A stretch of 64,000 nt of DNA, taken from Brevibacterium sp. 239c. Its GTDB lineage: Bacteria > Actinomycetota > Actinomycetes > Actinomycetales > Brevibacteriaceae. A program made the position numbers and the translations under genes. The DNA is taken from positions 310,001 through 374,000 of the forward strand of contig NZ_FXZH01000001.1 of assembly GCF_900169365.1 (NCBI RefSeq), read 5' to 3'. Below the pieces are notes generated by a model. The model ran no database searches and was not told the origin of the DNA. It worked only from the letters and a program-made list of their open reading frames with translations. Below, one piece after another: positions 25,314-33,421 of this stretch; position 1 is the first letter of the stretch, and each line of letters starts with the position of its first letter.

Positions 25314-26534
25314 TCAGCTCATATCGACGGTCCTGGGGTACGGGTACTCAGGTCCTCGCTCCTGAAAGCTCAAGATACTCGGGTTCTTGATCTCTCCATT
25401 GTCGATTTCGATCGCTCGGGAGATCGTGGGAACCTGTGACCACGCATCTGGTCCTTCCATGACTGTGCGGAGATAGGGCATGATCGCTTCGCTGATCTCC
25501 CACGTCGCGGAGTTCCACAGGTACGACGGAGTGTGGTCGACGGCGTAGTAGTTGACTCCTTGCCCGACGGTGAACATCGGATTGTCGAAGCCGGTGGGCT
25601 TCGCCCACTCGAAGCCCATTCCCTCATCGCAGGAAACGTCGATGATCAGACTGCCCGGGGCGAACTCCTTCAGATCTTCCGTGCGCAGATAGGTAATCGG
25701 CGAGGAGACATCCTGGAGCGTGCAGTTGAGCACGATGTTGTGCGATGCGAGGAATGTCGGGAGCAGGACATCGCCAGCGTCGGTGACCACCGTGCTGAGG
25801 TGGACAGGTCCATCGCCGGTGTTGAGTTGGGTGATGTGTGCGCTGTGGATCGGCGACCCGACGGCTGCGACCCCTCGCTGCGTGAGTACCTGGATGTCGT
25901 GGATCCCCTGGGCCTTCAGCGCGGTCACAGCACCTCGCGCTGTTGCTCCGAACCCGATGACGACGGCACTGAGTCGCGGACCATAGTCACCGGTGGAGCC
26001 GGTCAGGCTCAACGCGTGCTGGACAGAGCAGTAGCCGGCCAGTTCGTTGTTCTGGTGGAACACGTGCAGGCTGAAATCTCCCTTCGGGGTCCAATGGTTC
26101 ATCGCTTCGAAGGCGATGAGAGTCAGCCGACGATCTATCGCAGTCTGCGCCATCGCCACATCCTGCACGCAGTGCGGCCAGCCCCACAGCACGCGGTTTT
26201 CGGGAATCGCCTCCACGTCTGCGGCCTGGGGCTTCGGCAGAAGCAGCACATCGGCTGATTCGATCACTTCGGAGCGTTCGGCCACGCGTCCGACACGAGA
26301 CTCGATGTAGCCAGGCGAGAGCTGGAAGTCTTCGGCATAGCCTCGTTCGACGATCATCCGTGCCCGGATATCGGGGTCGATGCGGTCGAGGTGGTGAGGG
26401 TGGAGCGGGAGGCGCCGTTCGTTCTCCATCGAGGAGCCAGCGAGCAGGCCAAGGGTGAGTAGGCCGGTACCAGGTGTCCCATCGGACGCCGAGGCGGTGG
26501 TGGCGGCAGTGGTCGGTTGTGCGGTGCCGGTCAT
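25314..26534 (-). CDS. Alanine dehydrogenase/PNT-fold enzyme, N5-(carboxyethyl)ornithine synthase-like
   Basis: The start is placed at ATG 26534 behind GGAGG, which overlaps a codon-poor ATG 12 bases upstream. The 406-residue protein opens with a block like the AlaDH/PNT N-terminal domain (ENERRLPLHPHHLDRIDPDI, RMIVERGYAEDFQLS), followed by LWGWPHCVQDVAMAQTAIDR, LIAFEAMNHW, NNELAGYCSVQHAL and a nucleotide-binding fold (LSAVVIGFGATARGAVTALK). The pattern recalls N5-(carboxyethyl)ornithine synthase, which joins pyruvate to ornithine reductively. The exact substrates are not certain; an imino-acid or saccharopine-type dehydrogenase is the alternative. Confidence 0.72.
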   Translation of the reverse strand: MTGTAQPTTAATTASASDGTPGTGLLTLGLLAGSSMENERRLPLHPHHLDRIDPDIRARMIVERGYAEDFQLSPGYIESRVGRVAERSEVIESADVLLLPKPQAADVEAIPENRVLWGWPHCVQDVAMAQTAIDRRLTLIAFEAMNHWTPKGDFSLHVFHQNNELAGYCSVQHALSLTGSTGDYGPRLSAVVIGFGATARGAVTALKAQGIHDIQVLTQRGVAAVGSPIHSAHITQLNTGDGPVHLSTVVTDAGDVLLPTFLASHNIVLNCTLQDVSSPITYLRTEDLKEFAPGSLIIDVSCDEGMGFEWAKPTGFDNPMFTVGQGVNYYAVDHTPSYLWNSATWEISEAIMPYLRTVMEGPDAWSQVPTISRAIEIDNGEIKNPSILSFQERGPEYPYPRTVDMS

Positions 26535-26591
26535 CCGGCCTCCCATCGTCGGGGAACCAGAGTCAGCTCCACCTTCGACTATACGCTGAGC

Positions 26592-27122
26592 TCACCTACC
26601 TCCAGCATCGTGCTGCTTTGCGGTCAGGGAACCTGCGGCGTAGGCGGCTTGGCCGACATGCACGGCGGCGTCATCGATGATCGAAGCTAGGCGCACTCCG
26701 CGTGTGACCGGGGGAGTCCAGCTCTCGTCAATGACGTCGTCCAGGTCTGCTTCGGACAGTTCGCTGATGTAGCGGCCCAGCGCTGTCAGCGTGGCCCCCA
26801 GATGGTCGACAAGCAGCTGCTGGTCCTCGACCCGAATCGCCGCGGCCTGCTCAGCGGTGTGTCCGAGGCCGACGGAGTCACCGAGTTCTCCCAGTGCGAA
26901 ACGATCCCGGAACTTCTCCCACACCTGCTCGTCACCGGTCAGGTCGGAGAGTTGGACATCAACTTCGCGCCCGGTGTGCCACAGCAGCCAGGCAATCGAA
27001 TTGGGATGCTCGCCGGGGTGGGCGTTGAGCTGCTCGGCGGTGAGCGTCGGCAGACGCTTGGCTGCATCGACAGGTCGTTGGGCCAAGTCGGTGAGAATCT
27101 CGATGCTGTTCATATGGTCCAT
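26592..27122 (-). CDS. DinB/DUF664 family protein
   Basis: The 176-residue protein (ATG 27122; a GTG at 27140 is also possible) shows EHPNSIAWLLWHTGREVDVQ, with the first metal His of the DinB four-helix bundle, and SIIDDAAVHVGQAAYAAGS, with the C-terminal His. DinB-fold proteins include thiol S-transferases, among them mycothiol-dependent enzymes, which fits a mycothiol producer; the reaction here is unknown. It lies downstream of arfB on the same strand with a 39-base gap. Confidence 0.82.
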   Translation of the reverse strand: MDHMNSIEILTDLAQRPVDAAKRLPTLTAEQLNAHPGEHPNSIAWLLWHTGREVDVQLSDLTGDEQVWEKFRDRFALGELGDSVGLGHTAEQAAAIRVEDQQLLVDHLGATLTALGRYISELSEADLDDVIDESWTPPVTRGVRLASIIDDAAVHVGQAAYAAGSLTAKQHDAGGR

Positions 27123-27161
27123 TGTGCTCTTCGTCGCCACTCATGTCATTCGGTGGGAAGG

Positions 27162-27602
27162 TCAGTCGAGCCTGGGCCGTCTGCGATTGCGTTTGATCTC
27201 CGAGCGTCGACCCTCTGCTCGCGCCCGCCGTCGGCGCGAGTTCCGCGACGGTTTCGTGGCCCGACGTTCAACGGGTGGAGCGAGCGCTTCTCTCAAGAGC
27301 TCGGTCAGTCGATCCCGTGCTGCAGTGCGATTGCGCAGCTGCGAGCGCTGGTGTTCGGAATTGACGGTGAGGACTGTTCCGGAGAGCTTGGGCGAGAGAA
27401 TATGCAGGACACGCTCGCGTTGCTCGTCCGTCAGCACCGTGGTCGATCCGAGGTCGAGGCTCAGTTGCACGCGTGTGTCTGAAGTGTTCACGTGTTGTCC
27501 GCCAGGACCGGACGACCGCGAAAACTGTTCGCTCAGCTCGGATCCGGGCACCATGAGGCCGTGAGGTATCCCGGGTCCGGCGGGCACGCGCAGATCATCC
27601 AT
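27162..27602 (-). CDS. arfB: Alternative ribosome-rescue factor ArfB (peptidyl-tRNA hydrolase, ICT1/YaeJ family)
   Basis: The 146-residue protein from ATG 27602 has SELSEQFSRSSGPGGQHVNT with the catalytic GGQ at 34-36, and a basic C-terminal tail (RATKPSRNSRRRRARAEGRR) that in ArfB inserts into the empty mRNA channel of stalled ribosomes. It releases peptides from ribosomes lacking a stop codon. The short length separates it from RF1/RF2. The frame is open upstream, but that part overlaps the acyltransferase stop and lacks a ribosome site. The start lies 2 bases past that stop, so the two are coupled. Confidence 0.93.
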   Translation of the reverse strand: MDDLRVPAGPGIPHGLMVPGSELSEQFSRSSGPGGQHVNTSDTRVQLSLDLGSTTVLTDEQRERVLHILSPKLSGTVLTVNSEHQRSQLRNRTAARDRLTELLREALAPPVERRATKPSRNSRRRRARAEGRRSEIKRNRRRPRLD

Positions 27603-27606
27603 GTGC

Positions 27607-28182
27607 TCAGTCTGTTTCGAATTCCTCGCGCAGTCGTGGTTCGACGCGATGTTTGGGACGAATGCCTGCCTTGTCGGCGTAGAACTCACGGATCCGGTCC
27701 ATGTCTGCAGCCACGTCCCCGGTCAGTTCGATCGTCGGCCCCAGCCCGGTGGTCATCGTTGTCCGGTCGACGAAGCCGAGCGTCACAGGCATCCCGGTCT
27801 TCATGGCTATCCGATAGAAGCCTGATTTCCAGTGGGTGTGCCCTTTGCGGGTGCCGTCGGGGGTGACGACCAGCCCGAAGACCTCTCCGGAACGGACACG
27901 GTCGATCACCTCGGCGACGACGCGTTTGGGATCGGATCGATCGACAGGAATGCCGCCGAGTCCGCGCATGATCGGTCCACGCCAGCTTGTGAACAGGCTC
28001 GTTTTGCCCATCCAGTGCACATCGATGCCCAGGCGCCAGGCGATGGCGAGCATGACGGGGAAGTCCCAGTTGGAGGTGTGAGGGGCGCCGATGAGGACGG
28101 TGGGTTGGTTCGGGGCGGGCTCGGTGACCAGTTTCCAAGGGCCTAGGAACCAGAACGCGCGGGCGGCAAGGCGTCGAAGCAT
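27607..28182 (-). CDS. 1-acyl-sn-glycerol-3-phosphate acyltransferase-like protein (PlsC family)
   Basis: The 191-residue protein has the H-x4-D catalytic motif in GAPHTSNWDFPVMLAIAW, then MGKTSLF and RGLGGIPVDRSDP, and TPDGTRKGHTHWKSGFYRIA, in which PDGTR takes the place of the usual PEGTR substrate motif. It probably transfers an acyl group at the inner face of the membrane; the small size and the Asp variant fit a divergent group of the family. TAACCT lies 7 bases before ATG 28182 on the minus strand, so the mRNA may be leaderless. arfB is coupled downstream. Confidence 0.85.
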   Translation of the reverse strand: MLRRLAARAFWFLGPWKLVTEPAPNQPTVLIGAPHTSNWDFPVMLAIAWRLGIDVHWMGKTSLFTSWRGPIMRGLGGIPVDRSDPKRVVAEVIDRVRSGEVFGLVVTPDGTRKGHTHWKSGFYRIAMKTGMPVTLGFVDRTTMTTGLGPTIELTGDVAADMDRIREFYADKAGIRPKHRVEPRLREEFETD

Positions 28183-28281
28183 GGTCACCAGGTTAGAGCA
28201 CCTGCTCCTTCTCGACTCTCAGGACTCGCTTTGCCGTAGCCATCAGGGCAACTGAGCACCGTGCGTGGCAGTGCTCGTCAT

Positions 28282-28908
28282 TCACATCTTCAGGACTGTG
28301 CCGTTACGCGGCAGGACTCCGTCGAAGGCTATCGGGACGGGGTGAGCTCGCTGCGGGTCCCTGCCGTCCATGGCTTGCAGATGAACATGGGGTTCGGTGC
28401 TGTTGCCTGAATTCCCGCACCGACCCAGCACCTCCCCTGCTCCGACTCGTTGCCCTGCCCGGACGCTGATGCTGCCCTGTTGCAGGTGACACACCGCCAC
28501 GACGATCCCGCCGGACTCGAGCAGCACATGATTTCCCGCGGCTGACATCCATCCGCCGGCGACGCGTCCACGCTGACTCGCCGCGTACCCGATGGACGGC
28601 AGGCCCCGGTGTGCCAGATGATCGATTTCGGAGTGAACAGTGGACACGACCGTTCCGTCGAGCGGTGCCAGAACAGGTCTTCCGAATCCGGGGAAAGTCT
28701 CAGGAGCTTCCGAACGGAAGAATGACGCCACAGTGTAGGGTGCAGACTTTCCGGTCTCGTCGACGGGAACGAAGTCAATGGCGAATGCAGAGGCGAACAT
28801 CGTCGTCCCGTGGCTGGGCACCCGATCAGCGGGACTGTTCTGTACCAGCCAACGGCCCGTGAACGGATAACTGAGATCGATCGAAGGTGCCTTCGGGTCC
28901 ATGATCAT
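28282..28908 (-). CDS. M23-family metallopeptidase domain protein without signal peptide
   Basis: ATG 28908 overlaps the stop of the GNAT gene upstream (ATGA) and gives 208 residues. The LytM/M23 features are HGTTMFASAFAIDFVP (first zinc His and Asp), GNHVLLESGGIVVAVCHLQQ, VRAGQRVGAGEVLGRCGNSG and EPHVHLQ (catalytic and zinc His). Most M23 enzymes cut peptidoglycan outside the cell, yet this one shows no signal peptide or membrane span, so it is either exported another way or acts inside the cell. The co-translated acetyltransferase gives no clue to its substrate. Confidence 0.85.
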   Translation of the reverse strand: MIMDPKAPSIDLSYPFTGRWLVQNSPADRVPSHGTTMFASAFAIDFVPVDETGKSAPYTVASFFRSEAPETFPGFGRPVLAPLDGTVVSTVHSEIDHLAHRGLPSIGYAASQRGRVAGGWMSAAGNHVLLESGGIVVAVCHLQQGSISVRAGQRVGAGEVLGRCGNSGNSTEPHVHLQAMDGRDPQRAHPVPIAFDGVLPRNGTVLKM

Positions 28909-29537
28909 CCACACCTGCGCCGCGTCGTCCACGACCGCGTCGCGTCGTCAGATCGGAGTAGCCGCATGACGGGACGGCTGCGATAGGTCCGACCGACCTC
29001 GGCGAATCCCGCCGCCTGGAACATCGACACCGTTCCGGTGAATACAGCTGAGGGTGCGGGGGCGCCGCTGAGGGCTGAGATATCAACCGGATGACCGTCG
29101 ACACACGTTGCACCGTGGTCAAAGGCCCAGTCAGCAGCTCGGCGCAGAAGAGCCGTGCCGATTCCTTTGCCCCGATGTTCACGTCTGATGACGAAACACG
29201 AGACCCACCAGGCATCAGCTGAATCGTCCAACAGCCGCGCAAGTGCCCGATTCTCCATAATTCCGGGAAGAGATGAGCGGGGGACGATCCGCGTCCATCC
29301 CACGGCCTCGTCATCGATGAAGGCCAGCAGGCCGATCGGCAGAGTCGAATCTTCGATCTCACGCCGCAGTGCAGTCCGGTTGTCTACAGCGGCGTGCCGC
29401 TGGAACCGTTGGCACCAGCACGAGTCGGGATTCTTTTCGCGAGGACCGTAGACACGGCCCACCCGGGGCCAGAGATCGGGCGTTGCCGGCACAACCTCAA
29501 CCTCGCCATTGATGAGTCGATTCGCCACCGAATTCAT
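28905..29537 (-). CDS. GNAT family N-acetyltransferase
   Basis: The 210-residue protein from ATG 29537 has the GNAT acetyl-CoA site WVSCFVIRREHRGKGIGTAL (R-x-x-G-x-G/A type) and an AAGFAEVGRTYRSRPVMRL C-terminus. A Cys-rich stretch DSCWCQRF lies near residue 35. It acetylates an unknown amine. TACCGT sits exactly 6 bases before the ATG, and no ribosome-binding site is present, so the mRNA is probably leaderless. The upstream open frame to 29633 is not used. The M23 peptidase gene follows with a 4-base overlap. Confidence 0.85.
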   Translation of the reverse strand: MNSVANRLINGEVEVVPATPDLWPRVGRVYGPREKNPDSCWCQRFQRHAAVDNRTALRREIEDSTLPIGLLAFIDDEAVGWTRIVPRSSLPGIMENRALARLLDDSADAWWVSCFVIRREHRGKGIGTALLRRAADWAFDHGATCVDGHPVDISALSGAPAPSAVFTGTVSMFQAAGFAEVGRTYRSRPVMRLLRSDDATRSWTTRRRCG

Positions 29538-29543
29538 ATCCCA

Positions 29544-29549
29544 ACGGTA
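29544..29549 (-). promoter_or_regulatory. -10 element for the leaderless GNAT-M23 operon
   Basis: On the minus strand TACCGT lies 6 bases before the ATG at 29537. Confidence 0.55.
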
Positions 29550-29650
29550 CAGGGATGTCGCTGATCGGTGACGTCTGTGGGAATAATCTGCTGGCATTTG
29601 TGGCTGTCCTGAGAGCAGGAACCACCAGCACACCGACGAAGGAGAGATAC

Positions 29651-30337
29651 ATGTCTGATGCAGACCGCGTAGTGATTCTCGGAGGACACGGCAAGATCGC
29701 CCTCATGGCCGCACCGAAGCTCAAAGAAGCCGGATACTCGGTGGATTCCGTCATCCGCAACCCGGATCAGACCGCCGATGTGGAGGCCGCGGGCGCGAAT
29801 GCCGTCGTCCTCGACATCGAGTCGGCAGATACGGACAAACTCGCCGAACTCTTCACCGGGGCAAAGGCGGTTGTGTTCTCCGCCGGTGCCGGTGGTGGTA
29901 ACCCCGAGCGGACCCGAGCGGTCGACTTCGAAGCAGCCAAGAGATCGATTGACGCAAGCGCGAAGGCTGGAGTCGACCGCTACGTCATCGTGTCCTATGC
30001 GACCGCCGGAATCGACCTCGACCGCGTTGACCCGGACAACTCGTTCTACCCCTACGTGGAGGCGAAGCACGGAGCGGACGAACACCTGCGGGCAAGTTCG
30101 CTTGACTACACCGTGCTCGGCCCCGGCGGACTCACCCTGGAACCGTCCAAGGGCGCCCTGACGTTGGCCGACGCGTCCGGAGACGTCGAGGGGCAGACGC
30201 CCAGCGATGACACGCGGGTCACCTCACGCGAGCTCGTCGCCGACGTCATCACGCACGTCATCTCCCAGAAAGCAGCGGTCCGTGAGACCGTGAACTTCTA
30301 TGACGGTGACACTCCGATCGCCGAGGCTGTGAAGTAG
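29651..30337 (+). CDS. NAD(P)-binding Rossmann-fold protein (atypical SDR, NmrA/YwnB-like)
   Basis: The 228-residue protein from ATG 29651 has GAAGGAGAG upstream. It has the dinucleotide motif VVILGGHGKIALMAAPKL (GGxGxIA, a variant of GxxGxxG), VVFSAGAGGGNPERTRAVDF, YVIVSYATAGID and YVEAKHGADEHLR, in which the Tyr-x3-Lys pair of SDRs is present (YVEAK). Homologues are annotated as NAD-dependent epimerases/dehydratases or NmrA-like sensors; the substrate is unknown. A strong terminator follows. Confidence 0.87.
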   Translation: MSDADRVVILGGHGKIALMAAPKLKEAGYSVDSVIRNPDQTADVEAAGANAVVLDIESADTDKLAELFTGAKAVVFSAGAGGGNPERTRAVDFEAAKRSIDASAKAGVDRYVIVSYATAGIDLDRVDPDNSFYPYVEAKHGADEHLRASSLDYTVLGPGGLTLEPSKGALTLADASGDVEGQTPSDDTRVTSRELVADVITHVISQKAAVRETVNFYDGDTPIAEAVK

Positions 30338-30357
30338 CAGCGGGCTTCATCGAGCAG

Positions 30358-30396
30358 AGACCGGGCGGGTTCAGGACGAACCGGCCCGGTCTTTTC
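30358..30396 (+). terminator. Intrinsic terminator after the NAD(P)-binding protein gene
   Basis: AGACCGGGC (30358-30366) pairs with GCCCGGTCT (30384-30392), extended inward by GGTT/AACC, and is followed by TTTT. It serves the plus strand; the hairpin overlaps the last codons of the convergent reductase gene. Confidence 0.9.
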
Positions 30397-31024
30397 TGTT
30401 CCACAACTGATGAGTCAGGCCGCTTAAGGAACCGATCGTTTCGATGGTGAAACGGTCTTCGACTCCGCCCAGCCCTTCCCACAGCGAGGTTCCGTGGCCC
30501 AGTGTGATCGGAACGATTGCCACACTCATGAAGTCCACGAGGTCTGCGGCGAGGAACTGGCGGATGGTCGAGGGCCCACCGCCGATGCGCACGTCGAGAC
30601 CATTGGCTGCTTCCTTTGCCTGTTTCAGAGCCTGTTCCGCGGTGGCATCGATGAAGTGAAAGCTTGTTCCATTGGGAAAGTGCATTGCCTCATGGGGATG
30701 GTGAGTGAGCACGAAGCACGGAGTCTTGAACGGCGGTTCCTCGCCCCACCAGCCGCGCCATCCATCGTAGGGCCACGGCCCTTCCTGGGGCCCGAACTTC
30801 TGGCGTCCCATGATCTCGGCGCCGATGCCCTGCCCCCACATCGCGAAGAGCGCGCGGTCCAAGGTCACAGGTGCATCGATGTCGCCGATGCCCTCGATTC
30901 CTTGACCGTCGAACCAGCCGAAGAGCCTTTGCGCATCTCCGATGGGTTTGTCGAACGTAACGTAGTCACCGGCGGAATAGCCGTCGAGTGAAACGAATTG
31001 GCTGTGTACTCGAGCACGAAACAT
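30371..31024 (-). CDS. Dihydrofolate-reductase-like protein (RibD C-terminal domain family)
   Basis: The 217-residue protein starts at ATG 31024 behind GGAG. It opens MFRARVHSQFVSLDGYSAGD, typical of this family, and contains IMGRQKFGPQEGPWPYDGWR, PCFVLTHHPHEAMHFPNGTS and the NADPH-binding DVRIGGGPSTIRQFLAADLV followed by DFMSVAIVPITLGHGTSLWE. Family members are NADPH-dependent reductases of unknown substrate. An HxlR regulator gene is divergent 84 bases away, a common regulator-target pairing. A longer open frame upstream to 31417 is antisense to that regulator. Confidence 0.88.
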   Translation of the reverse strand: MFRARVHSQFVSLDGYSAGDYVTFDKPIGDAQRLFGWFDGQGIEGIGDIDAPVTLDRALFAMWGQGIGAEIMGRQKFGPQEGPWPYDGWRGWWGEEPPFKTPCFVLTHHPHEAMHFPNGTSFHFIDATAEQALKQAKEAANGLDVRIGGGPSTIRQFLAADLVDFMSVAIVPITLGHGTSLWEGLGGVEDRFTIETIGSLSGLTHQLWNRKDRAGSS

Positions 31025-31108
31025 GATCACTCCGGTGTGATTGTCAGCGAGAATTGCTCCCAGCGTAGAATGCTGTGATTGTAGAACGCAACCAGTTGGG
31101 AGAATGAA

Positions 31109-31612
31109 TTGCGAAGCGAACCGCGATCTGGCTGTGCGATCAATGCTGCGGTCGAGGTCCTGGGTGATTCGTGGAGTCTGATCGTGCTCCGGGACATCGT
31201 CTTCGGCGGTCGACGGTATTTCCGTGAACTGCTGACTCTCAACGATGAAGGCATCGCCTCGAACATGTTGGCCGACCGTCTGCGCAAGCTCGTCGATGAA
31301 GGCCTGCTCACCCGTGCCGATGCCGCCAGGGGGCAGCGGGTGGCCTATTCCCTCACCGAGGCCGGCATCCAGGTTGTGCCAGTGATGGTCGCCCTCGGGA
31401 GCTGGGGAATGAATCATCGCGCCACAACACCGGAATTGACGGTACGGGCTCGCATTCTCGCGGACTCACCCGAGCTGGTCGACGACCTCATGGGAGAACT
31501 GAGGGAAATCCACCTCGGAGTGCCGCGAACGAATCCAGACCGACCGAAGGCTTCGGAGCGGCTGCAGGCCGAGTACGACGCGACGCTTGCTAGGACTCAT
31601 AGCTGTTCATGA
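31109..31612 (+). CDS. HxlR-family winged-helix transcriptional regulator
   Basis: TTG at 31109 has GGGAG upstream. The 167-residue protein shows CAINAAVEVLGDSWSLIVLR, FGGRRYFRELLTLNDEGIAS and NMLADRLRKLVDEGLLTRAD, the HxlR winged helix with its conserved N-terminal Cys, a possible redox sensor. It probably controls the divergent reductase gene and itself from the 84-base gap, where TAGAAT (31066-31071) could be its own -10 element. The C-terminal 70 residues extend past the minimal HxlR domain. Confidence 0.9.
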   Translation: MRSEPRSGCAINAAVEVLGDSWSLIVLRDIVFGGRRYFRELLTLNDEGIASNMLADRLRKLVDEGLLTRADAARGQRVAYSLTEAGIQVVPVMVALGSWGMNHRATTPELTVRARILADSPELVDDLMGELREIHLGVPRTNPDRPKASERLQAEYDATLARTHSCS

Positions 31613-31633
31613 CATGCCGTGAGCCTCGGATCC

Positions 31634-32572
31634 TCAGCGGTCCGAAGGGCCGCGCAGAAAGGGTATCTCCATGTGCCCCAGTCGCTTGGGGTCGATGATC
31701 GAGACGATATCGACCATTTTGCCCTCGGCAACCGTGCACGACATCAAGCCCAGAGGCTGACCGCCTGTCGTTGAAACGAAGATTCCCGGCTCGCCGTTGA
31801 CACTGATGCGTCGGGCCTCGATCTTGCCAGGATCGCCGCGCCTGACTGCAGCAAGAACCTCGTTTGCCCCGAGTTCCACGGTGTGTCCGCGCATTGAGCA
31901 GCGGTGCCAAGTGACGTTCGGATCGAGCACATGCAACAAGGCATCAAAGTCACCATCCCGCGCGGCACTGAGGAATGCGTCGACGACCTCGCGTCTCTCG
32001 GTGAGATCGCCCGTAGGTACCGGGACGTCGCGTACTTTGCGCCGGGCCCGACTGGCAGCCATCTTCGCTGCCTCGCTCGAGCGGCCGATGATCGCGGCGA
32101 TCTCAGAAAAGGGCACGGCGAAGAGGTCGTGGAGGACGAACGCGAATCGTTCCTCGGGGCGCAGAGAATCGAGCACGATCAGCAGGGCCAGTCCAAGGGA
32201 ATCCGACTGGGTGGCGGCCTCTTCTGGGCCAGGGTGGTCGTCGGTGAGGACGACATCAGCCTCCCAGATATCAAGCGCCGTCTCTCCGCGTGATGTCCGT
32301 CTGCGCAGAACGTCGAGGCAGATGCGCCCGACCACCCGAGTCAGCCAACCGCCGAGGTTTTCGATGTCTTCTGCGCCCCACCTGTCCAGTCGGATCCATG
32401 CCTCCTGTACGACATCCTCGGCGTCGGTGCGCGTGCCGAAGATCTGCGTCGCCACTGCGGTGAGGTGGGGTCTCTGCTCTTCGAATTCCGAGCTCGGAAG
32501 AAGTTTTCTGATGGCTGTTACCTTTTCGTGCCGCGCTTCGTCATGAAGGTGAAGGCCCGAACGGACCTCCAA
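31634..32572 (-). CDS. ECF-type sigma factor with SnoaL-like C-terminal domain (ECF41-like), start unresolved
   Basis: Region 2 (FEEQRPHLTAVATQIFGTRT, DAEDVVQEAWIRLDRWG, WLTRVVGRICLDVLRRRTSR) and region 4 (RPEERFAFVLHDLFAVPFSE, IAAIIGRSSEAAKMAASRAR) are followed by a SnoaL/NTF2-like domain (EVVDAFLSAARDGDFDALLH, MSCTVAEGKMVDIVSII). This layout is that of ECF41-type or SigJ-like factors, whose extra domain tunes activity instead of a separate anti-sigma. No in-frame ATG or GTG lies in the 20-30 codons before region 2: TTG 32572 or an unusual ATC near 32512 (behind AAAGG) are the only options. A DoxX gene is divergent. Confidence 0.8.
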   Translation of the reverse strand: MEVRSGLHLHDEARHEKVTAIRKLLPSSEFEEQRPHLTAVATQIFGTRTDAEDVVQEAWIRLDRWGAEDIENLGGWLTRVVGRICLDVLRRRTSRGETALDIWEADVVLTDDHPGPEEAATQSDSLGLALLIVLDSLRPEERFAFVLHDLFAVPFSEIAAIIGRSSEAAKMAASRARRKVRDVPVPTGDLTERREVVDAFLSAARDGDFDALLHVLDPNVTWHRCSMRGHTVELGANEVLAAVRRGDPGKIEARRISVNGEPGIFVSTTGGQPLGLMSCTVAEGKMVDIVSIIDPKRLGHMEIPFLRGPSDR

Positions 32573-32594
32573 ACCAGAGAGAGAGAACTTGCTG

Positions 32595-32978
32595 ATGAAT
32601 ATCGTACTGTGGATTCTCACCGGCCTGCTGGCCATCGCCTTCGGGGTCGGTGGGGCCACCCAGCTGATCCTCACCAAGGAGCGCTACCGGTCCCTGGCGA
32701 ACAGCCAGCACTGGGTCGATGATTTCGGTGCCGCTCACGTCAAAGCCATCGGTACGATCAAGATCATCGGTGTGATCGGTCTGGTGGTTCCACCTCTGAT
32801 TGGGCTTCTTCCCCTTCTGTCTCCACTTGCTGCCTGCGGTCTCATGTTGGTGATGACGGGAGCGGCAACGACTCGTTTCCGTCGCAGCGAATGGGCGCTG
32901 ATGGCCGGCGACGTTACGTATCTGCTGGCGTTCGCCTTTCTCGCCTGGGGCCGCTTCTCGTTGGCGCCGTTCGGCTGA
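32595..32978 (+). CDS. DoxX-like membrane protein
   Basis: The 127-residue protein has about four hydrophobic spans (MNIVLWILTGLLAIAFGVGG, TIKIIGVIGLVVPPLIGLLP, PLAACGLMLVMTGAATTRFR, GDVTYLLAFAFLAWGRF) and the DoxX pattern AAHVKAIGTIKIIG. DoxX-family proteins are linked to redox or sulfur stress; the role here is unknown. It is divergent from the ECF41-like sigma factor and a plausible target, since such sigma factors usually control adjacent genes. A GAGAG-rich ribosome site precedes the start (TTG 32589 or ATG 32595). Confidence 0.82.
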   Translation: MNIVLWILTGLLAIAFGVGGATQLILTKERYRSLANSQHWVDDFGAAHVKAIGTIKIIGVIGLVVPPLIGLLPLLSPLAACGLMLVMTGAATTRFRRSEWALMAGDVTYLLAFAFLAWGRFSLAPFG

Positions 32979-33078
32979 ATGGCCTCAAATGCTTGTAGAA
33001 GCCGGGCATCTGTGTTTGCATGGTAGAAGTGATTGCAAAACGCAATTGCCTGCGTTATGCGATCTCGAAGGAGCGATC

Positions 33079-33411
33079 ATGTTCACCGGAGTCATGGCCA
33101 ACGCCACCGTGAAGGATCCGAAGCGCGCACAGGATTGGTACACGAAGCTGTTCGCCCGAGAACCCGACGCCGCACCGATGAGTGGGTTGCTCGAATGGCA
33201 CCTGGCACCCGGAGCCGGCGTCCAGATCAGGGCCGAGCCCGATCGAGCCGGACGCTCGAGCATCGTCATCCAGGAGACCAGCTTCGATGCTCTGGCCGAT
33301 CGACTCAGCGCAGCCGGCATCGATCACGGTGGCCCGCAGTCAGGCGGAGGTCAGCGGATCCTGCAGGTGGGGGACCCTGGCAGCAATCGCATCGTCCTCT
33401 CCGGAGAATGA
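33079..33411 (+). CDS. VOC family (glyoxalase-like) protein
   Basis: The 110-residue protein from ATG 33079 (GAAGGAG upstream) has NATVKDPKRAQDWYTKLFAR at the start and a RILQVGDPGSNRIVLSGE ending, the beta-alpha-beta modules of the VOC fold. It is a small single-domain member of unknown function. The SRPBCC gene starts 11 bases after its stop, so the two form an operon. Confidence 0.82.
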   Translation: MFTGVMANATVKDPKRAQDWYTKLFAREPDAAPMSGLLEWHLAPGAGVQIRAEPDRAGRSSIVIQETSFDALADRLSAAGIDHGGPQSGGGQRILQVGDPGSNRIVLSGE

Positions 33412-33421
33412 GGTGCCCACG

